Source: Sipunculus nudus
Lineage: Eukaryota > Annelida > Sipuncula > Golfingiida > Sipunculidae
Direction of reading: 5' to 3'
Assembly (NCBI GenBank): GCA_026874595.1
Contig: CM049317.1
Span: 58,642,118 to 58,706,117 of the forward strand
DNA: 64,000 nucleotides
The translations under genes were made by a program, and so were the position numbers. Below, in pieces: positions 12,172-23,065 of the stretch (position 1 is its first letter; every line of letters begins with the position of its first letter). The notes below the pieces were generated by a model. That model saw only the letters and a list, made by a program, of their open reading frames with translations. It had not been told where the DNA came from and searched no databases.

Positions 12172-12590
12172 TATGCTGGTATAACAAGGATCAATGCTCT
12201 TCAATTCAGCTTGAAGTCGCTGGCACCTATTTAATTAAAGCTACATACATGTGCTTGGTTACAAGCACCTGGTATGTCTGTAAGTGTAAGCACTTCATCT
12301 GTTTTTATCCAAATGAAAAATGGACCTTTTATATTCACATAGTAATCATTCTTAAATATCAATCAATCATTTACTTATGAACCAGTTTTTATTATGTTTG
12401 CTGCTGTGACAAGGATTCATTCACTCGAATTTTTGTATAAATTACTGACACCTATATCAGAGATGCATACACGTGTTTTTTACATTGTAACAAATTGGAA
12501 CAGTGCACTTCAAAAAGGTGTATCATATAAAGTAAAGACTCCTTTCTGTCACATAGTAACTATTCATCCTTCATTATCTACACTATAGCA
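12172..12590 (+). repeat. Two diverged ~220-bp tandem units
   Basis: The segments CTGGTATAACAAGGATCAAT and GCTGTGACAAGGATTCATTC start successive units. Both continue through ACACCTAT- or GGCACCTATT-type sequence, an ATACATG/ATACACGTG block, and TCACATAGTAA(T/C)-ATTC near their ends. The units follow dispersed repeat copy A directly and may belong to the same element. Confidence 0.55.
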
Positions 12591-12793
12591 ACACTTACTT
12601 AAATAACAGCATGACAGGCTGCAGTGACAAAGCTTGAAACGTCTGTTTTTTTGTTGGTATACCGTATAGTCAGCTGTGTGCCAATCAAGGTTTAAATAAA
12701 GGTCAAATTTAAAATTTTATTATAAAGTGTAAATGAGTACGTAACGGTCTAGATAAAAATGAGCATAAATGCAATAATGGGGGAAAAGAGACG

Positions 12794-13200
12794 ATGTTTG
12801 CCCATGCACATTTGAAAACGCAAGTCATTACCATACGAAAAGATGCTGAATGGTACACAGAAGAGGTCAGAGCTGCAAAGCAATTACGTAGACAGGTAGA
12901 ACGGTCGTGGAGAAAAACTGGACTTACAGTCCACCGTTACATGTTCATTGAACAGAGTTCAAAGGTCAATCGCCAAATTAATCTGTCAAAGACTAGTTAC
13001 TATAGTAAAAAAATTTGCAGAGTGTCAAGACAACTGGAAGGAGTTGCTCAGAGTAGTAAACACATTGCTGGGTATAGATAAGACGGTACCTCTTCCAAGG
13101 AAGTCAGTTATACTTTGTGGAATTCATTTCCTTTAGAATTAAGAAAAGCTGAGGACCTAGCCACTTGCTAAAAAAATGCTCAAGACATATATTTTTTGAT
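12794..13200 (+). pseudogene. CR1/L2-like LINE remnant with internal deletion
   Basis: The first part encodes a polypeptide with WYTEEVRAAKQLRRQVER, WRKTGLTVHR and YYSKKI. This is the charged linker between endonuclease and reverse transcriptase in CR1/L2/Jockey-type LINEs. After a frameshift near 13,050 the frame reads VVNTLLGIDKTVPLPRK, the start of the RT region. It then jumps straight to an LWNSFPLELRKA / KMLKTYIF block, which is the extreme C-terminus of such ORF2 proteins. The catalytic RT core is therefore missing. It is a dead copy with frameshifts and stops, in sense orientation, followed by AT-rich sequence that may be its 3' UTR. Confidence 0.7.
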
Positions 13201-14815
13201 TGCCTATGATTTTGCAGATGTGCAGATTTTTATTTCTATACTACTTTTTTACTTATTTTAACTTCTTTTTATGAGTACAATATCTTTCATTGGTTTAATA
13301 ATATAGTTCATGTATATTACTAGATTATGTGAATGTATTATCTAACCTAAGTAATATTTAAATGTTCGTACAAAGGGATGTACGTACACAAAAATAGCGC
13401 CATTTCGGCCCTCCGACATTAAAATCTGCGTCCAGCGTGCTCACTGGCTGCCAGAGTGCCGTTACATCCTTTAGCGAGGAATGCACTTTAAGGCTCCATG
13501 AAGATGCAATATTTGCGTCACTTCCGACAACGCCTCATAGCCTACAAGTACGCTGTCACTTGACATATACCAGACCAATCGTCATCGAGTTTTACTGTAC
13601 TTTCCAAAAAATGCACCTATTATAGTGAGAAAATTACGTTTAAACTCTATTGGTAAACCCCTGCGCATGTTAGGGGAATTTCTGACCACATGAATACAAG
13701 CATGGCTCGCACGGGTTACTGGACGGCAGCCAACTTTTACGCGATACAGGAAATGACTCGTTACCGTAGAGACGAAGTTTCAGTTTGGGTTGTGAGTATT
13801 TTTTTGTGTTTATTCATCGGTCGTGGCCTAATGTTAAGAATATGGGCTATCTACCACAATATGAATGCAACATGACGGAAGACTACTGCGATGCGTTTCT
13901 CGATATGGCCAGTATCACGACTCAAGTTAGACTTACCAGCCCAATATACGTGCCTATAGGTTATGATCAGGACACGAACCTCCAAGTGTCAGATATAACC
14001 TTTTCTCTGAGAAAATGGTTCTTTCTTGGTTTTTAGAAGTACCCACGAAAACCCTTTTTTATTTAGATTATACTGAGTCGTGTTGTCATGGCTAGTGCAA
14101 AAGTACCGATTGTCTAAACAAGCGGTACAACGCAGTACGGGGAGAGTCGAACGGATCGTCGGAAACACCCAGCAGTATTCCATACAAATTAGGTGCAGAA
14201 TCTATGTAAATGCAAGAGCAGCTAACTTTCGAGAAAGACTCTTATTCTCATAAAAATCCTTCCCGTTATACATCGCATTGTTTGCAACCATGAAAGATTC
14301 CTCTTGGCTGATACAACCGGATGATACCATGAACCCGCGTGGAGAAAAAGCAATATCTCATTTTATTTACACTATGCCAAGTATTTCATTCATACTATCC
14401 ATTCGTCAGGAACTTTGGTCCCAATGGCGTCTTAGCATCTGTATTAATGGTAATATGTAGGGGTTATATGGTGTTAAAATTATACTACACAAGAACTATA
14501 TTCCCAGGCGTATTTGAAAAGTTGTGTCCAACCCTCCCTGAGGTAAACTCTCTTAATTCGTACAACGTTGTACTGCTTGTTTAGACAATGGTGAAGACAA
14601 TATTTTTTACTAAGGGCAGGCGGTACCACTATTTCAAGTTGCAGCTTCCTTTTGAGCATACATATGGGAAGACATTGCTGACTTTCAGGCAAGGTGATAT
14701 TTGCAGACCCGTTTATTGTATAAATGTTCCATACCCGACGGCCGCCAACCCAACTTGTACGTTTGTACGTCTTTTAAGCTTGGTTTACATAGTTCTTTTT
14801 AGAAACAGTTCGTTA
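13201..14815. other. No firm gene; weak exon-like segment
   Basis: Sequence up to about 13,380 may be LINE 3' UTR. Near 13,840-13,970 (+) an open stretch (GYLPQYECNMTEDYCDAF and following) follows a pyrimidine-rich tract ending in AG, so an exon is possible but unproven. Other ORFs here have no recognisable motif. Confidence 0.25.
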
Positions 14816-15600
14816 GGTTAAAGGGACCTAATCACATCAGATTCATTATGTAACATTTACTGAGCTCCACAAGCCAGGTGCTCCGCGGGTTCTTTATTGG
14901 AGACTTAACGAAATTTATGACTTTAACTAGGCCGATGTTTCTACCTATTTTACTAGTTCGTTATGACAACACGATAGTCAATAAAACAAAGAGACGGGCG
15001 ATTTGATTAAAATAATTATTAACTAATCATAAAGAATTACAGTTAACACATAAACATTGATAAATCCCCTGCCTGGCCCGGTATAATGAATTACTTGTCA
15101 ATGGATTATCAGTCCATCAGTTTCCGTATATCTTATCAGTATCGCTAATGGCCGGCCGCCATGTTTACATCAAGGTCGGACTGACTTTTCAGCGCGGTCT
15201 TTGACGAGGATCCTCGTAATTTCACGGCCCGAACCTTATACAAACACTGTCCACATACACTGTAGGACAAAGCTATAATCAGTTTTACACGCGTTCTCTC
15301 AGTCTATTCGGCTGATTTAATCTTTTCATTAACGTCACCAAGCATCCCGCGCGGCAATATTGATTTTTTTAGCTCTGTGCCTGAGCCAAGGTTTTTAAGC
15401 AAATAAATCTCATAGTTAATCTTAGTATGGTAAACTTAATTTAGTCAGGAGAGGATTTTAAGTCATTGGTTCATTTGCCGGACATCGAATTTAAGCTTTT
15501 ATTAGAGTTTTTAAAGAGACATTTTAGTTACAAACTTTTAGTACTTCCCGTGGCCTCATGAGGATTAGCGGCCTACTTTATTTTACTTGAAATTCCAAAT
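14816..15600. other. Possible MITE end, otherwise empty
   Basis: GGTTAAAGGGACCTAATCAC at 14,815-14,835 resembles the terminus of the TTAA-flanked MITE family found at 16.9 and 21.0 kb. No matching opposite end was found, so it is either a truncated copy or a related family. No coding seen. Confidence 0.35.
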
Positions 15601-15612
15601 TTTAACAACAAG

Positions 15613-15749
15613 AAACGTCTCCCAAGAGAGCTCTCGACGATGGTATTGGTTATATTGTGTATCGGAATGCGCTTTTCAAGCACGGAATGTGTCCACCTTG
15701 TCAAGCGGACTGTAAAAATGAAGTCTGTGACAATTCAGAAGACTGTCCG
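15613..15749 (+). CDS. Possible cysteine-rich exon, unassigned
   Basis: One frame reads through about 45 codons. It ends in a cluster of five cysteines (GMCPPCQADCKNEVCDNSED, then CP) immediately before GTGAGT, a good splice donor. The spacing C-x2-C-x3-C-x4-C-x6-C resembles extracellular cysteine-rich domains in general, but I cannot name a family. The acceptor (AACAACAAG) lacks a clear pyrimidine tract. A second frame from the ATG at 15,640 begins with a hydrophobic, signal-peptide-like stretch and also reaches the same GT, so the reading frame is not certain. No partner exons were recognised nearby. Confidence 0.25.
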
Positions 15750-16224
15750 GTGAGTCGGTTCCATGTTACTCTTTACCAATCAAATTATGCTTACCGAAAA
15801 AAACATTTTATGTCACACAAAATGGACTATATGGTAACAGTGTCTGTATGCGGGAAATACCAGCCCGTACCCGTGTCCCCAGAAGCCGAAATGCCCATGC
15901 ACAATATGTAACGCTAATTAAAAATGGGGACAGGCTTTCATTGAGTGTGAGATCTGTAGCCATAACTGTTTCATAAATCTTGTTTAGATGCATGAAAGAG
16001 GTATATACTACCCTCGCCGAACATCAATTATATTTCTAGATATGCACTGATTGCGATTAGTTTATTCAAACTCCTGCAACTTTGAAGTATTTTCAGAACT
16101 GAATAGCCTACCACTGTTAATTATATTGATAGTTTACCATTAGACCAAGATCTTCCGAACCCGATAAAGTCATTCAGTCCAAATAGTAAAGGATACGTTG
16201 GCAAAACCTCAGAGTGAAACCGAT
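15750..16224. other. No gene seen
   Basis: If the 15.6-kb exon is real this would be intron. No motif or repeat recognised. Confidence 0.4.
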
Positions 16225-16876
16225 GAAAAGCAAATTTAAGAATGGGTTATGTAAACTGTCATAGTGTGCGTGCAAAAAGCTGGCTTTCATTTCTTCAATG
16301 AGAAAAAAACAACACGTAGTATTCGGACCTGAATGAGGACTTCAAAATACCACAGAAATGTTTCTATCACATTAAAATAAGGACGTAGAAAAAAAGACGG
16401 CCTGGTGGGGTCTTCCTGGCAGTCTAAAATAATCTCTTTGCCCAAGATCTGAACGAACTGGACCAGAAAGATTGTGAAATGAAATGGATCAGTATCCATG
16501 TTAGCGGAAAACCGCGGGTATTATAGGAGCCTTTTATCGTTCACAAAAAATATGTTCTGAGTATATATGAAACTTGGAAAGATCATTGGGAAAAAAAAAT
16601 ACTTGAACATTCTTTGGTTGGGATATTAGGCGATTTTAATATACCAGATATCCAATTGGACACCAATTGATTTAAGCCAGATGGTCGTTACCCTGGACCT
16701 AGTAAAGTCAGGCGGGAGATTGCATTAGATCACAATCTCCAACAAGTAGCTTTAAAACCTACCAAAGGAAATAGTATCCTGGACCTATGCTTTACAAATA
16801 ACCCAACATTTGTTAATAGTTCCGAAATAAAACCGTACATCAGTGATCAATGACATGGTTGTTGTAAACGTGTTAA
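16225..16876 (+). pseudogene. CR1/Jockey-like LINE endonuclease remnant (5' part)
   Basis: Pieces of an apurinic-type endonuclease appear in order across several frames. They are YVNCHSVRAK at the start, GGVFLAV, DLNELDQKDCEMKWISIHVS, GDFNIPDIQLD (the catalytic GDFN loop), KPTKGNSILDLCFTNNP, and a terminal ISD(Q) where SDH is expected. The following DMVVVNVL needs a frameshift. Many stops and frameshifts show an old dead copy. Its ORF continues after 17,316, because the MITE at 16,881 interrupted it. Confidence 0.75.
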
Positions 16877-16880
16877 TTAA

Positions 16881-17312
16881 AGGGACTCAATCACCTATCT
16901 AACCTTTATAAACTAAAGATAATCCCTTGGAGCTTTTATAAAAGTAGGCCAGTCAACGTGGATATCACCGCACACAGGCTGCTTATTTTGTTTATATCAA
17001 CGTGTTTATATTATGTAGGGACCCGCAAAAATATTTAAAAAAAAAATCAACAAGAAAATCTGGCAACAAGTCGGATAAGCCTAATGGCGTTTTGCAAAAG
17101 TGACCTTTCTACCTCCGCATATATACAACACACCACCGTAGGTAACATGTTTTTTTTTTCTCATTTGTCAACATTGCTGTGTTTACAAACATGTTGTTGA
17201 TAAACAAGTTAATACATCCTTCACGAAGGCGTTATAAGAACTTTTCATAAACACACAGAGAAAGCCAGAAATCACATTGATTCTTTATCAATAGGTAGTT
17301 GAATTGGCACTT
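16881..17312 (+). mobile_element. TTAA-flanked MITE, copy 1 (432 bp)
   Basis: It is flanked on both sides by TTAA, the presumed target duplication (16,877-16,880 and 17,313-17,316). It has imperfect terminal inverted repeats: AGGGACTCAATCACCT on the left, and AAGTGCCAATTCAACTACCT when the right end is read inward. It matches 21,017-22,270 along its whole length apart from the LTR there. Shared landmarks are ACCTTTATAAACTAAAG, CGTGGATATCACCG and CATCCTTCACGAAGGCGTTA. It carries no transposase. TTAA duplication suggests mobilisation by a piggyBac-like transposase; this is inference. Confidence 0.85.
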
Positions 17313-17316
17313 TTAA

Positions 17317-17790
17317 ACCGAAAATAGTAAAATAAACAAAACTTACAAAACCAGCTTCAGTAGAATCACAGATGAACTTATAAATTAAATAAATGATGAA
17401 TTAACTGAACATTTAGTTCAGTCCTCGGACACTGAAGAACTGCGGGATGGTTTTTCAAATACTATACACAAGCCGATGGACAGCAACATACCATCCAAAA
17501 ATGACATCAAAACCAAACGTACCCTGGATAAATAAAATCATGAAAACAAATATCAGAAAGAAGTGTAAATTATATTATAAAGCTAGCTAAAAGATAAAAA
17601 AAGTCAGAGTACCCCGCCTAGGTGTTCCTTCAGCAACAGTTAGGCTGATATCTAAGGGAACGTATAATTATTTATTGACTATTAGGTCTAAAGATAAGGA
17701 GAAATCCGGAGGAGATAAAGATGGAAAGCTTAGGTCTATAAATATTTTACTGAATGCAAGGTAAGGTCCAGCCTACTGAACAACATAAAA
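17317..17790 (+). pseudogene. CR1/Jockey-like LINE remnant (continuation after MITE)
   Basis: This continues the endonuclease-RT linker of the element at 16,225. It includes ELTEHLVQSSDTEELRDGFS, SKNDIKTKRTLDK, then lysine-rich segments with several stops, and RSINILLNAR near the end. The reading resumes across the TTAA duplication, so the MITE inserted into an already present LINE. No RT catalytic motif is seen before homology fades at about 17.8 kb, so the 3' half is deleted. Confidence 0.6.
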
Positions 17791-20100
17791 ATATTACAAT
17801 GTATCATCCGCCAACGGTCCGGCTGTCTGCCCAAAGGCCAGGCAAATCATTGTCTCTGATCAAGAGACGGTGTAAAGCATCAAGGTTACAGTTTTTAAAC
17901 GATTTCTGTTTCCATTCATAAATACTATATTTAGCTAACTTGCCCAGTCATTCGTTTATATTCATATTTAAGGCCCGATTTTTTTTTCTCTGAGACCCTG
18001 TCATACACACAATATTTGATTTTATACGATTTGCCCCCGGGAATCTGAGGCATTTTCGAGTTATTCTTAACCATTTTATGGGGATACATATGCAGTTAAG
18101 CGAAAGTTATAAAGACCAAGTTTTTTCTCTGTTGTGAGTGGGACTATGACAACAAAGCAGCTGATAGAAATGACCTTCAGCCTTTCGGCGGAACACTTGG
18201 CATATGTTGATCATGGCAATCGCGCTGCTTCTCCTCATGATTGCCATGTATGAGCCACGCATCGTAAAACCTTACGTGATGCATAACATTTCACTGGGCT
18301 ATAATCAACACAGACACGCTTGTTGATGTCAGATGCCCTGTAAGTGTAACGGGCACCTAATACAATATTTAAACCGGGTGAGCTTTGCTTTACAAGCACC
18401 GATGGACCCTTTTTGCTGGATTAATTTTTTTATGAGGGATAATTCCAAGAAATAAATATATCATTGTACGCCAAGAATGCCTAAAACTGCAAAGATAACG
18501 TTTCAATCTCTCAAGTATTATTTAGGAACTGAAAGAGATTTCAAATGCCAATGTCCCCGGTCAGCCAAAAGACTAATTGATTTCAGCCCTGATATCAGTG
18601 AAAATCAGTCAATATTTCTAGGATAAATAGTAAAATAAGATGGTGAAAAATGGTGATCGGGAAGGGGTGACGGGGTTTCGTTACTACTGTGGGTGATTTC
18701 AGCAAACCTGCAGCGTATGCTTTCTCTCTGCTGTCCCAACATGCTACATAATTGTATTTACATTATAGACTGTCTATTGCCAAAAAAATGCGGTGAATCA
18801 GTATATGCTTCAAATCTGCTCCCCAGATTTAAGAAAATATCTCAAAGCAGCAGTGTGCAAGTATCTGCTGAAAGGCTGCTTTCTAATCCATACTGGTACA
18901 TTTTGAAGCAGCAGTAAAGCTGCAAAATTGCATCTGCATTGACGGTTATTTTAGGACAGCAGGATTTTAGTATATTTGCTGTAATATACTGAGATTTCCG
19001 CAGAAATAGAGCATTAGCTGCAAAACCGCTGACTCTCGCAGCAGATATGGAACTTAATGGGCCATCGGATAGTTACATCTGCCGGTTCCCTGCTCCATTT
19101 TTTTGCATAATATGAGTATAATCACAACAGAAATACAACAGCTCCTCCGAACGCAGCAACTGCGGGTCACCCTTAAACAAAAGAACATTTCAGAAGTAAT
19201 TAGAGGACCATCCCGACGCTAGTGTTTATCAAATGTCAAAAGTTGATTGATTTCTACGCTGGGATCCGAATAATTAGCCTCAAACAATGCTTCAAACTTT
19301 CACAGTCTCGTAGACCTACGGAGAATTCGTTAAGCTTCTTTGCATTATTTGTCCCAAAAAATAAGGTTTGGTTCTCAGACACTTTTTTCCAGAAATGAAC
19401 GCGGCGGGCGATATTTTTTTACCTTCTTTGTATGTTTCGATAAAATTGTCATATGATCAAGAAAAAGCAGGATAATAACATTATATTTATGCTAAACAGG
19501 TAAAAGCACTACATAAGAAAAGAAATTTCCATCAAAATTGTATTTTTTATCTTCTTAAAAAGAAATTTTTGAGCATTTGGAGCTCAACAGTGGTAAGTTT
19601 CTATTGTAAATCGAAATAAAAATTTTTGATGCGGGGGTTAAAATTGGGAACGATTCTTTTTATTTTTTAGCCTAACATCATCTCCCCTGTGCCGACCAAA
19701 AGGTAACTATATCCTTCGAGACCGCATTTCATAACGAAAAGCTTTCATCTCTTCTTTTAAAATGGGTTTAAGCCCTCTTTGAAACATCTTGACAGAAACT
19801 TCTGCTCTTGTTATTCTGTTCATGGTATTTTGTGACGTCATTTTCTAGTTCGTCGGCACTCGAACACCCTTAAGTAACTGAGACCGCTATCGGAAAGGGC
19901 ATTATCTCAGCCGAAAAATCGGTCTTTGGTTCGAGCCCCCATGTAACAGGTTCGCAGGGAATCCACTGGATGCTAATGAAAAGAAGAGTACTGATGGAAA
20001 GTTCAGTATTATACATGACTGATCGTTTGCTAGTCGGTCAATGACATTATTTATTCGGAAGAGTTGACGGTTCAATGCATAATTTTTTTATTCGGTCGTC
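17791..20100. other. No gene seen; one hairpin
   Basis: A 10-bp hairpin (CATGGCAATC / GATTGCCATG) lies at about 18,213-18,250. A 74-codon ORF at 18,693-18,917 covers CTGC/GCAG-rich sequence and has no motif. A box-B-like GGTTCGAGCCCC near 19,930 has no good box A. Confidence 0.4.
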
Positions 20101-20560
20101 GACATCGTAAAGTGGTACGGCAGGAAGGCACATTTGTCAAACTTAGACCTCAAAGATGCATTTAGACATATTAGATTTTTTTACAAGCAGTGAGGAAATT
20201 CTATACAGTTCAGAAACAAGCTTGATACAAATTAAGAGTGTTGTGAGAAGGTAGGCTTCGCTGTGCAGCCAACAAAATCAAGAGCCCCCCCCCCCCCCCC
20301 CCCCCCCTTCAAAGTGCGTAGAACTCCTAAATATTGTCACTGACTCTGAAACAATGGAGGCTTGGAAGATATAATGGGAGAACTTAAACACTGGAACAGT
20401 AAAAGAAAATGCTCTAAACGCCATATATTGTCACTTGCAGGAAAACTGGCCTTCATATACAGTGTTCAAGCCGGACAAGCTTTTAACGAGAAGAATAATA
20501 GACTTGTCAAAAAAAAAATTAAATATTACACTACAGGACTAAATTGAACAAGTCATCTCA
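20101..20560 (+). pseudogene. DIRS/Ngaro-type reverse transcriptase remnant
   Basis: A first piece (about 20,125-20,175) reads AHLSNLDLKDAFRHI, matching the RT segment around the first catalytic aspartate. A second reads EKVGFAVQPTKS near 20,255. A third (about 20,365-20,510) reads LKHWNSKRKCSKRHILSLAG then KLAFIYSVQAGQAF. The W-x5-C-x-KR-x-LSL-GKL-F pattern is typical of the RT thumb/RNase H junction in DIRS and Ngaro elements. A 20+ base C tract lies inside it, and frameshifts and deletions (the YxDD box is absent) make it nonfunctional. The tyrosine recombinase that defines DIRS elements was not found, so assignment rests on RT similarity alone. Confidence 0.6.
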
Positions 20561-21012
20561 AGCGGACTCCCGGTGGTAGATCGCATACCTACCGAACTTG
20601 AACGGGGTCAGTGTGTTGTAAGGGGCCGTCACATATCCACAACGGAGACCGTAGGACTTCTCTGCGAGCTCAAAAAGGGTATTTTCGGCAGGATAACGAC
20701 CGGTGTTTGCTCAATCACTGCGGGCTGACAAAATATTGGATGGCCCATGCTGTGTATCAAAGGCTTTGTCATTATGGCTCGCACGTCTCTTGTTACCTTA
20801 AGTAATTAGTGTTAACATGATTTTCCCGGTCACAAATACTTACCTGTTTGACTGACAGCTGTACTTGTGAATAGTTATCTCAAAGCAGTTCAATCATAAT
20901 ACAACAGAGGATTTTTTTTGTACAATTCCATAATGCGTAATTTGGATTGTTTGGATATTGTTTGATTCGGAAATGAGAGTTGTTTTCATAAAAGTAGAAT
21001 TTGGCTGTATGG
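20561..21012. other. Possibly DIRS-derived, otherwise empty
   Basis: A 64-codon ORF (20,611-20,805) has no recognised motif. It may be residue of the preceding retroelement. Confidence 0.3.
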
Positions 21013-21016
21013 TTAA

Positions 21017-22270
21017 AGGGGCCCAATCACCTTTCTGACCTTTATAAACTAAAGGAAATCCCTTGGAGCTTTTCCTAAAATAGGCCAGAAAACGTGGATA
21101 TCACCGTACACAGGCTGCTTGATTGGGTTATATTAACGTGTTCATAATATGTTGGGGCCCGCCAAAAAAGTCAAATCAAATTCAACAAGGGCATCTGGCA
21201 ACAGACAGATAAGCCAGAGCTTTGCAAATAGCGTTTAGCAACAAGGTACCATTCTATCTCCTGTTACGGAACCTAATATAAACAGATCACGTATGCGTGA
21301 TGAACACAAATTCTGTAACGGAGATAACAAAATCAGATTCTGTAATACTAGGCAGCGTGAAATGTCTAGGGGAATGAATAAAGAAGTCAGTGGTTTTTTG
21401 TTAACAAATAACTATAATTTATTCTTAAAACAACCCTAACAATACAATACACTAAATCAATACAATTATACAGTAAAACTGCGGTATAGCAACAAGTCAA
21501 TGCAATCACACAGAAAATAATGTGCACAGTACCTGGATACCAACACCATCACCACGATAAGTATTTTAAATGTATACTCTCGGAGAATGACAGTCCAGTG
21601 TAAAGTTCTTGCAACAACCCAGAAAGTAAACTGAAGTCCAAATGCATAAAATCGAGGAGAAAGTCTTTGAAAATCTATAATTGCCGCATTAGTCGGATAA
21701 GGTCCTAGAAACTTACAATCGCTTCTGCGTCCGCTGGAATCTTCTCTGCTCTCTCTGCCCCTCCGTTCTAAAACACAGCCCCTTTATATACCTTCACACC
21801 TCAAGCCGAGAATTTTCCTCTTCTCGAACAGTCTATAAGATCTGGCACAACACAGTAAACACGCGTTTCAGGAATTCTCTAGAAAAATAGCGCTGTGTGT
21901 ACCTCTGCATACCAGGCTCATCACGTGACCTCGGCCAGGCGTGAAAACTCAGGGCTAACATGACAACGAGAGTTCAACCAGTACGAATTAAACATAGAAT
22001 GTAATACACGGCCAGACACGAGTGCCACAACAGGAGTTACACCCGTGTCACATAATAAAAGAGCACCTGTAACACTCCGCATATATATGCATTTCACCAC
22101 CTTAGGGTACATGCTTTTCCCGTAACATGCTGATACACAAGTTCATACATCCTTCACGAAGGCGTTATAAGAATTTTTTACAACCAAATGTACCATTAGA
22201 TCATTAATATATACACAGAGGAACCAAGGAATCACAAATCCTTTTTCATAAGGTAGGTGAGTAGGCACCT
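21017..22270 (+). mobile_element. TTAA-flanked MITE, copy 2, split by a solo LTR
   Basis: TTAA occurs at 21,013-21,016 and 22,271-22,274. The ends are AGGGGCCCAATCACCT, and AGGTGCCTACTCACCTACC read inward from the right. Removing the LTR and one target duplication leaves about 437 bp, against 432 bp for copy 1. The break lies inside the shared CTACCTCCGCATATA segment. Confidence 0.85.
21262..22074 (-). mobile_element. Solo LTR (813 bp), family A, with CTCC target duplication
   Basis: It begins TGTTACGGAACC and ends CACCTGTAACA, giving TG...CA ends with a short inverted repeat. It is flanked by a perfect CTCC direct repeat (21,258-21,261; 22,075-22,078). On the minus strand it has GGTATATAAAGGGG, a good TATA box, followed about 30 bp on by a likely transcript start, then GTAAGT, and later AATAAA-type signals. 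That favours the minus strand as the retroelement's sense strand. There is no internal coding region, so it arose by LTR-LTR recombination. Related copies lie at 28.9, 33.4 and 48.7 kb. Confidence 0.85.
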
Positions 22271-22479
22271 TTAATGATAGGGTAATCATGCAGCTGATGG
22301 ATCTGTCTGTCCAGGCAATAATGTAATAGCTGTCTTATGTCTCAGTAACCGCATAATGCTTAAAATTCATAGCACCTGATCTTGGTCTTGTATCATGATT
22401 TAATTTAGGACATATAAATCATTTATGTACAGGACATTTACTAGGAAGCTTTGATAGATGCTAGATATATTTAATTATG

Positions 22480-23065
22480 TATCTTCCTTACTCTCTTTAC
22501 TGGCATTAGGCAACATTTCATTCACCAAAACAGGGGGAAAGTTCTTAATGAATATTGAATGTCATGCATTTGTTGATCCCTCTGACCTTGGCTTTAAACA
22601 AAATTTCATCAAATATGACTCGGTGTTAAAGGAACATTCGAATGCTTTTATATGAGGGGTTATAGCCTCATTCTTTTAAATACATAGGAAGTTACAGATT
22701 TTTTTTTTATTTACACCAACCCCTGTCCTGGGATCGGATCTGCAGATTTTCACACCCGGGGTGATGTATAGAAATTAACGATCTGTCACAATAATTGCGT
22801 CACTTTTCCCACTTCCATCTTTTTTAGCAATAAACCAGAGAGCTGAATTTGACCACTGATCCCAATAAAGTGTATATGATCTTAAATGGAAAGTTTCGTT
22901 ATTTTTTTTCACTCAAGAAGGGCAGTAAAGAAACAAATTTTTTAAAGAAAATGAAATTTTATGCATTTGTTGACCCTTCTTACCTTGACTTTTCCTACAA
23001 TGTCATCAAGTATGATTTGAGGTTAAAGCAAAATTGCATGCATCCTATTAACAAACCAGATAAAT
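22480..23065 (+). repeat. Two diverged tandem units (~410 bp apart)
   Basis: ATGCATTTGTTGATCCCTCT at about 22,565 recurs as ATGCATTTGTTGACCCTTCT at about 22,970. Both are followed by ACCTTG-CTTT, a TCATCAA(A/G)TATGA block and GTTAAAG. Short ORFs run through both but differ, so I treat it as a noncoding satellite-like repeat. Confidence 0.6.

Noticed and set aside
19860-19960. Possible tRNA-derived SINE (GGTTCGAGCCCC)
   Set aside because: Box B alone; upstream box A not convincing and no recognisable body.
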